From contig VXYL01000067.1 in the NCBI GenBank assembly GCA_009846005.1, positions 1 to 64,000 on the forward strand: a stretch of DNA of 64,000 nt, given 5' to 3'. Source of the stretch: Gammaproteobacteria bacterium. Its GTDB lineage: Bacteria; Pseudomonadota; Gammaproteobacteria; Pseudomonadales; Azotimanducaceae. The notes beneath the pieces were generated by a model. The model was not told where the DNA came from. It saw only the letters and a program-made list of their open reading frames with translations, and searched no databases. Each line of letters begins with the position of its first letter. Positions within the stretch are counted from its first letter, which is position 1. Positions 60,193-64,000 of this stretch are shown piece by piece. A program made the translations under genes and the position numbers.

Positions 60193-60852
60193 ATGACCCT
60201 ACGCATCAACAGCGAAGTACCCGACTTCACCGCCCATACCACGCAAGGCGAGATCAGCTTCCACGACTGGATCGGCGACGGCTGGGCGATCCTCTTTTCG
60301 CACCCCAAGGACTTCACGCCGGTCTGCACAACCGAACTCGGCTATATGGCTGGCCTCGCCGACGATTTCGCTGGGCGCAACTGCAAGATCATCGGCCTGT
60401 CCGTCGACCCGGTGACCAATCATTCCGAGTGGATGAAGGACATCGAGGAGACGCAAGGGCACGCCGTCACCTACCCGCTAATCGGCGACCCCGAACTGAA
60501 GGTCGCCAAGGCCTTCGACATGCTCCCGGACGACGCCGGCGACACCTCCGAGGGACGCACACCGGTGGACAACGCGACGGTGCGCTCGGTGTTCGTCATC
60601 GGACCGGACAAGCGGGTCAAGGCGATGCTCACCTACCCCATGAGCACGGGGCGGAACTTCGACGAAGTGCTGCGGCTGCTCGACAGTTGCCAACTTACCG
60701 CGCAGCACCAGGTGGCGACGCCGGTGAACTGGCAGCACGGCGACGACGTCATCATCGTGCCAGCGGTATCCGACGAGGAAGCCAAGGCGAAGTACCCCGA
60801 CGGTTGGGATTCGCCAAAGCCCTACATTCGCATCGTTCCGCAGCCGCAGTAG
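60193..60852 (+). CDS. 1-Cys peroxiredoxin (Prx6 type)
   Basis: A 219-residue peroxiredoxin. The peroxidatic Cys45 is in SHPKDFTPVCTTELGYMAGL, and the long C-terminal extension (HQVATPVNWQHGDDVIIVPA) is typical of the Prx6/1-Cys group. It reduces H2O2 and organic peroxides in the cytoplasm. A good ribosome site precedes the ATG. The acyl-CoA dehydrogenase gene follows 19 bp downstream. Confidence 0.95.
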   Translation: MTLRINSEVPDFTAHTTQGEISFHDWIGDGWAILFSHPKDFTPVCTTELGYMAGLADDFAGRNCKIIGLSVDPVTNHSEWMKDIEETQGHAVTYPLIGDPELKVAKAFDMLPDDAGDTSEGRTPVDNATVRSVFVIGPDKRVKAMLTYPMSTGRNFDEVLRLLDSCQLTAQHQVATPVNWQHGDDVIIVPAVSDEEAKAKYPDGWDSPKPYIRIVPQPQ

Positions 60853-60871
60853 TCGTCAACCGGAGACCTAG

Positions 60872-62062
60872 ATGGATCTCGAGTACAGCCCCGAGTACCG
60901 GGCGTTCCGCGACGAGGTTCGCACCTTTCTCGACGAGAACAAGCACCGGGCCCCGAACGCCGCACGGATGATTCCCGGCCGGCCGAACTCGCCGAAGGAA
61001 TGGCAGCAACTCCTCATCGAACACGGCTACGCGGCCCGCACGATCCCGAAGGAGTACGGCGGCTACGGCGCCGAACCGGACATCCTGAAGACGCGCATCA
61101 TCGCCGAGGAGTTTGCCCGGGCACGGGTCCCGACGGGGCACTCCGGGGACAACCGCCTGGTGCCCACCGTGCTCGAACTTGGCACCGAGGAGCAGAAGCA
61201 GTGGCTGGTTCCGCCGTCGGTTCGAGGCGAGATGACCTGGTGCCAAGGCTATTCCGAACCGGGCTCGGGCTCCGATCTCGCTTCGCTGTCCACGAAGGCC
61301 GAACTCGACGGCGACGAATGGGTCATCAACGGCCAGAAGATCTGGACGTCCGGTGCCCAGAACGCGGACATGATGTTCTGTCTCGTGCGCACCGAACCCG
61401 ACGCCCCGAAGCACAACGGCATCAGCTACCTCGTGTTCTCCATGGACACGCCCGGCATCGAAGTGCGCCCGCTGGTATCCATGATGGGCGATGCGTTCTT
61501 CAACGAGGTGTTCTTCACCGACGTGCGGGTTCCCAAGGACCAGATCATCGGCAAGCGCGGCGAGGGCTGGTTCGTCGCCAACACCACCCTGCGCTACGAG
61601 CGCGGCGGCCTAGGCGATCCCAACGAGGCCGAAAACCGCCTGAACCGTATCGTCGACATGATGAAGCGCGAGACCGTCAGCGGCGAGCGGCTGATCGACA
61701 ACCCGATCTACCGCGACCGCCTGCTGAAGCTCCAGGGCCAGATTCTCGCCATGAAGTTCAACGGCATGCGGGTGCTCTCCCACAACATCAAGGGCGAAGA
61801 GCCCGGCATGGCGCGGTGGATCGTGAAGCTCAACGGGTGCGAGCTGAACCACCAGATGGCCGGCCTCGCCATCGACGTCCTCGGCGAGCTCGGCCTGCTC
61901 TACGACGGCAGCGACTACCTGCGCGACGGCGGTTTTTGGCAAGCGCGCTACATGCTCGACCTCGGACTCATCATCGGCGGCGGCACGGCGCAGATCCAGA
62001 AGAACATGATCGGGGAACGAGCGCTTGGTCTGCCGAAAGAACCAAAAGTAGAAGCGGCGTAG
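60872..62062 (+). CDS. Acyl-CoA dehydrogenase (alpha-type subunit)
   Basis: A 396-residue flavoprotein. GYSEPGSGSDLASLSTKAEL is the FAD/substrate segment, DEWVINGQKIWTSGAQNADM follows, then the C-terminal GGGTAQIQKNMIGERALGLP motif. FAD dehydrogenation of acyl-CoA thioesters is the expected role. A second dehydrogenase of different type follows 130 bp downstream, suggesting a heteromeric pair as in steroid side-chain degradation. The TAG stop is made by the adjoining palindromic repeat. Confidence 0.93.
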   Translation: MDLEYSPEYRAFRDEVRTFLDENKHRAPNAARMIPGRPNSPKEWQQLLIEHGYAARTIPKEYGGYGAEPDILKTRIIAEEFARARVPTGHSGDNRLVPTVLELGTEEQKQWLVPPSVRGEMTWCQGYSEPGSGSDLASLSTKAELDGDEWVINGQKIWTSGAQNADMMFCLVRTEPDAPKHNGISYLVFSMDTPGIEVRPLVSMMGDAFFNEVFFTDVRVPKDQIIGKRGEGWFVANTTLRYERGGLGDPNEAENRLNRIVDMMKRETVSGERLIDNPIYRDRLLKLQGQILAMKFNGMRVLSHNIKGEEPGMARWIVKLNGCELNHQMAGLAIDVLGELGLLYDGSDYLRDGGFWQARYMLDLGLIIGGGTAQIQKNMIGERALGLPKEPKVEAA

Positions 62063-62084
62063 GGGCGACCCTTGTGGTCGCCCG
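62058..62084. repeat. Palindromic repeat supplying a stop codon
   Basis: CGTAGGGGCGACCCTTGTGG followed by TCGCCCG. The TAG at 62060-62062 terminates the preceding dehydrogenase gene. Confidence 0.88.
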
Positions 62085-62118
62085 TAATTGGTCAACGACG
62101 ATGCGGGTTCCGTCCGAC

Positions 62119-62144
62119 GGGCCGCCACAAGGGCGGCCCCTACG
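62119..62144. repeat. Palindromic repeat, GGGCCGCC variant
   Basis: GGGCCGCCACAAGGGCGGCC followed by CCTACG, with arms changed on both sides so that pairing is kept, a sign of a structure under constraint or of a subfamily. Confidence 0.82.
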
Positions 62145-62192
62145 CCAGACCCGTCTCCGCGCCGGAACAGGACCAAGGAGCTAACAAACACG

Positions 62193-63281
62193 ATGGACTT
62201 CGCACTGAGTGAAGAGCAGCGCATGCTGCAAGACAGCATCTCGGGTTATCTCGAGTCCGGCTGTCCTTTGACACGCGTCCGAGAGGTCGCCGAGGAACGC
62301 GAAGACCGCGCGGACGACATCTGGAACGAACTCACCAACCTCGGTGTACACGGCGTGCTCGTCGACGAGGACTACGGCGGCGTCGGTCTGGGTCGCCTCG
62401 AGGCGTCCCTCATCGCAGAGGCTCTTGGCAATGCCGTCGCGCCTGTCCCCTACGTCGCTTCGTCGATCATGGCGCCCACGGCTCTTGCCGCCGCCGGTAG
62501 CGACGAACAGAAAGAAGCCTGGCTGCCACGAATCGCGGGCGGCGAAGTCGTCGTCGGTGTTGGCGTCTCGGAGCAGATCGGCCGCCGGGAGACCGAAGGT
62601 GTTTCCTCGACGGACGGCAAGCTCAACGGCAAGGCGATGTTCGTCCTCGATGGCGGGTCAGCCGATGTACTGATCATCGCCTCCGACGACGGCGCCATGC
62701 ACCTGGTCGAGCCGAACGGACCCGGCATCACCCGCAACAAACTCAAGACCATCGATCGAACAAGGACGGTGGCCGAAGTCGTCCTCGATGGTGCCGCCGG
62801 CGACGTGCTGCCGGGCTCGGTCGGCGACCGCGAACCGCTCTTGACCACCATCGACGTCGGCCGCGTAATCCTCGCCGCCGACACCCTGGGCGCCGCCCAA
62901 TCCATGCTCGACAAGTCCGTCGACTACGCCAAGGAGCGTCGCCAGTTCAATCGCGTGATCGGATCGTTCCAGGCCGTGAAGCACATGTGTGCCGAAATGG
63001 CCGCAGAGCTGGAACCCTGCCGGTCACTGGTCTGGTACACCGCGCATGCCTACTCAGCGATTCCCGAGGAAGGCCGGCTGATGGCGTGCCATGCCAAGGC
63101 CCATCTCGCAGAGGTCGGCAAGTTCGTAGCACGCAAGTCCACAGAGGTCCACGGCGGCATGGGGATCACCGACCTGCTGGGTCTGCACTACTGGTTCAAA
63201 CGGATCGGGTTCAACCGGCAGTTGTTGGGGGCGCCGGAGTTGGTTCGGGAAGAGGCGGCGCGGGTGCAGGAGTGGGTCTAG
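62193..63281 (+). CDS. Acyl-CoA dehydrogenase (beta-type subunit)
   Basis: A 362-residue protein starting at ATG 62193 with AAGGAG upstream; the longer in-frame region contains repeats and is not coding. MDFALSEEQRMLQDSISGYL, HGVLVDEDYGGVGLGRLEAS and the C-terminal VHGGMGITDLLGLHYWFKRI are conserved. It is shorter and different from the preceding dehydrogenase, matching the smaller subunit of heterotetrameric acyl-CoA dehydrogenases, where only one subunit supplies the catalytic base. Confidence 0.92.
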   Translation: MDFALSEEQRMLQDSISGYLESGCPLTRVREVAEEREDRADDIWNELTNLGVHGVLVDEDYGGVGLGRLEASLIAEALGNAVAPVPYVASSIMAPTALAAAGSDEQKEAWLPRIAGGEVVVGVGVSEQIGRRETEGVSSTDGKLNGKAMFVLDGGSADVLIIASDDGAMHLVEPNGPGITRNKLKTIDRTRTVAEVVLDGAAGDVLPGSVGDREPLLTTIDVGRVILAADTLGAAQSMLDKSVDYAKERRQFNRVIGSFQAVKHMCAEMAAELEPCRSLVWYTAHAYSAIPEEGRLMACHAKAHLAEVGKFVARKSTEVHGGMGITDLLGLHYWFKRIGFNRQLLGAPELVREEAARVQEWV

Positions 63282-63741
63282 CTCTTGTCTGTTCGTATTC
63301 AATCAAGCAAGCAAGTGATTGAGATCGACTCAACAACTCGCAATTCCACGTCCAGCGAGAGTCCGGAATTGAGCACGCAGCACACCTGGTTGCTACGACT
63401 ACCCAAGCGAGGGACTCGGTAGTACGAATGGACCTGGCCTCAAGCAATTCCATGGCAAATCCGATCAGGCGCACGCCTCTCGGCCTGGAGCTTGACCTTT
63501 CGATTCTCAGTCGTCGCAATGAACCTGGAATGCCGCCCCTAGAGTATGCCGATGAGTTGTTTCGTTTCGACACCGATACTCATGCTCGGCTCCTACGGTA
63601 CCTTTCAAAAAGACGTCCACAAGCGCTGTCCCGCGTCCTGAGCGGCGGGGGATTCGAGCTCTTCGTTCCAGAGACGGATCCGCCTCCCATGCAGGTCTCA
63701 TCGCGAGGAGCGTCTGGCGCGGGCGGGGACAAGCCCCGCCC
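63282..63741. other. Intergenic region with an unsupported open frame
   Basis: A 460-bp gap between the last dehydrogenase gene and the reverse-strand Rpn-type gene. A frame starting at ATG 63428 stays open to the window edge (MDLASSNSMANPIRRTPLGL and on), but it runs through the repeat at 63720 and then antisense to the Rpn gene, so at most its first 90 codons could be real. A short unrecognised or decaying gene cannot be excluded. Confidence 0.4.
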
Positions 63742-63747
63742 CTACGG
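63720..63747. repeat. Palindromic repeat supplying a stop codon
   Basis: GCGGGCGGGGACAAGCCCCG followed by CCCCTACGG. Read on the minus strand its CGTAGGGG gives the TAG that ends the Rpn-type gene. Confidence 0.85.
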
Positions 63748-64000
63748 GCTGGGTTTCCCGTTGATGCGGTCAAGCAACTCCGTGCCGGTTTCGCAGTCCA
63801 CGATGAGGTCTGCCACCGCCTCGAGGCGGACATGGTCGCTGCCTGTTAACTCGGCGACCAGCGCCTGGGCGGTCGCTACACCGAACCGGTGCGAAGTCTG
63901 GCGACTCAGCAAGGCGAGCTGGCCTTCCTCCCGGCCCTCCTCCCGGCCTTGTTGCAGCCACTCCTGGGGCCATTCGCGCGCCCGCGCTTCCAATTCGGTC
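63742..64000 (-). CDS. C-terminus of an Rpn/PD-(D/E)xK transposase-type nuclease (partial)
   Basis: The minus-strand frame is open to the window edge and gives about 85 residues. EWPQEWLQQGREEGREEGQL followed by ALLSRQTSHRFGVATAQALV and a helical end DHVRLEAVADLIVDCETGTE is the Gly/Glu-rich tail plus DUF4351-like end found in Rpn recombination-promoting nucleases. The catalytic domain would be outside the window. The stop codon comes from a palindromic repeat. Confidence 0.7.
   Translation of the reverse strand, partial: TELEARAREWPQEWLQQGREEGREEGQLALLSRQTSHRFGVATAQALVAELTGSDHVRLEAVADLIVDCETGTELLDRINGKPSP

Overview
The window is 64 kb of high-GC chromosomal DNA from a Gram-negative bacterium, most probably a gammaproteobacterium. 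The reasons are an arabinose-5-phosphate isomerase for LPS Kdo, RND pumps with periplasmic adaptors, many lipobox proteins, a TusA close to the E. coli protein, and an IscR-type operator in front of a suf operon. No phage, plasmid or CRISPR genes are seen. The many acyl-CoA, sulfatase and dioxygenase genes, and the abundant palindromic intergenic repeats, suggest an uncultured, possibly marine or host-associated lineage (inference).

Layout. 1-8.2 kb holds metabolic genes: crotonase, a split spermidine-synthase-like pair, a gamma-glutamyltransferase-family enzyme, MsrB, an AlaA-type aminotransferase, a DUF2461 protein, an L-2-hydroxyglutarate-oxidase-like flavoenzyme and TusA. 8.48-21.9 kb is one co-directional, tightly packed cluster of twelve envelope genes with no obvious counterpart among the named systems I considered: a TPR/TonB-C protein, four lipoproteins (one with a Ser-Pro repeat), a membrane-anchored TPR protein, a PEGA plus formylglycine-enzyme-like protein without the catalytic cysteines, a small acidic secreted protein, a TolQ/ExbB/MotA-like channel, an actin-like/FHA-like cytoplasmic protein, and two VWA proteins anchored by an ExbD/TolR-like helix. 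I regard it as the best candidate here for an undescribed system: a proton-driven envelope machine with VWA heads outside and a sensor module inside.

21.9-26.1 kb has a methyltransferase, a CPBP protease and an ABC-2 exporter. 26.1-32.1 kb is the complete iron-sulfur operon sufBCDS-sufA-sufT-sufE, with an IscR-like box over its promoter. 32.2-41.2 kb carries, mostly on the minus strand, a glycosyltransferase pair of the TIGR04282/TIGR04283 type, an alpha/beta hydrolase, a SpoIIM-family pair, KdsD, a sulfatase and an inositol-monophosphatase-family enzyme.

41.2-52.2 kb is a minus-strand operon of two adaptor/RND pairs. The last pump is fused at its C-terminus to a complete but catalytically degenerate GlnE (glutamine synthetase adenylyltransferase) domain, the second standout. 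From 52.3 kb come tRNA-Arg(CCT), a PEBP protein, a D-aminoacylase-family amidohydrolase, a PhyH dioxygenase, two Uma2-type nuclease-like proteins, an HTH regulator, a peroxiredoxin, two acyl-CoA dehydrogenases and a partial Rpn-type nuclease.

Intergenic space from 32.5 kb onward is peppered with a palindromic repeat family (cores GGGACAAGCCC and GGGCGACCCTTGTGGTCGCCC, ending in CCCCTACG). In three places it supplies the stop codon of the adjoining gene. In one place it is split by a 123-bp hairpin-bearing insert.
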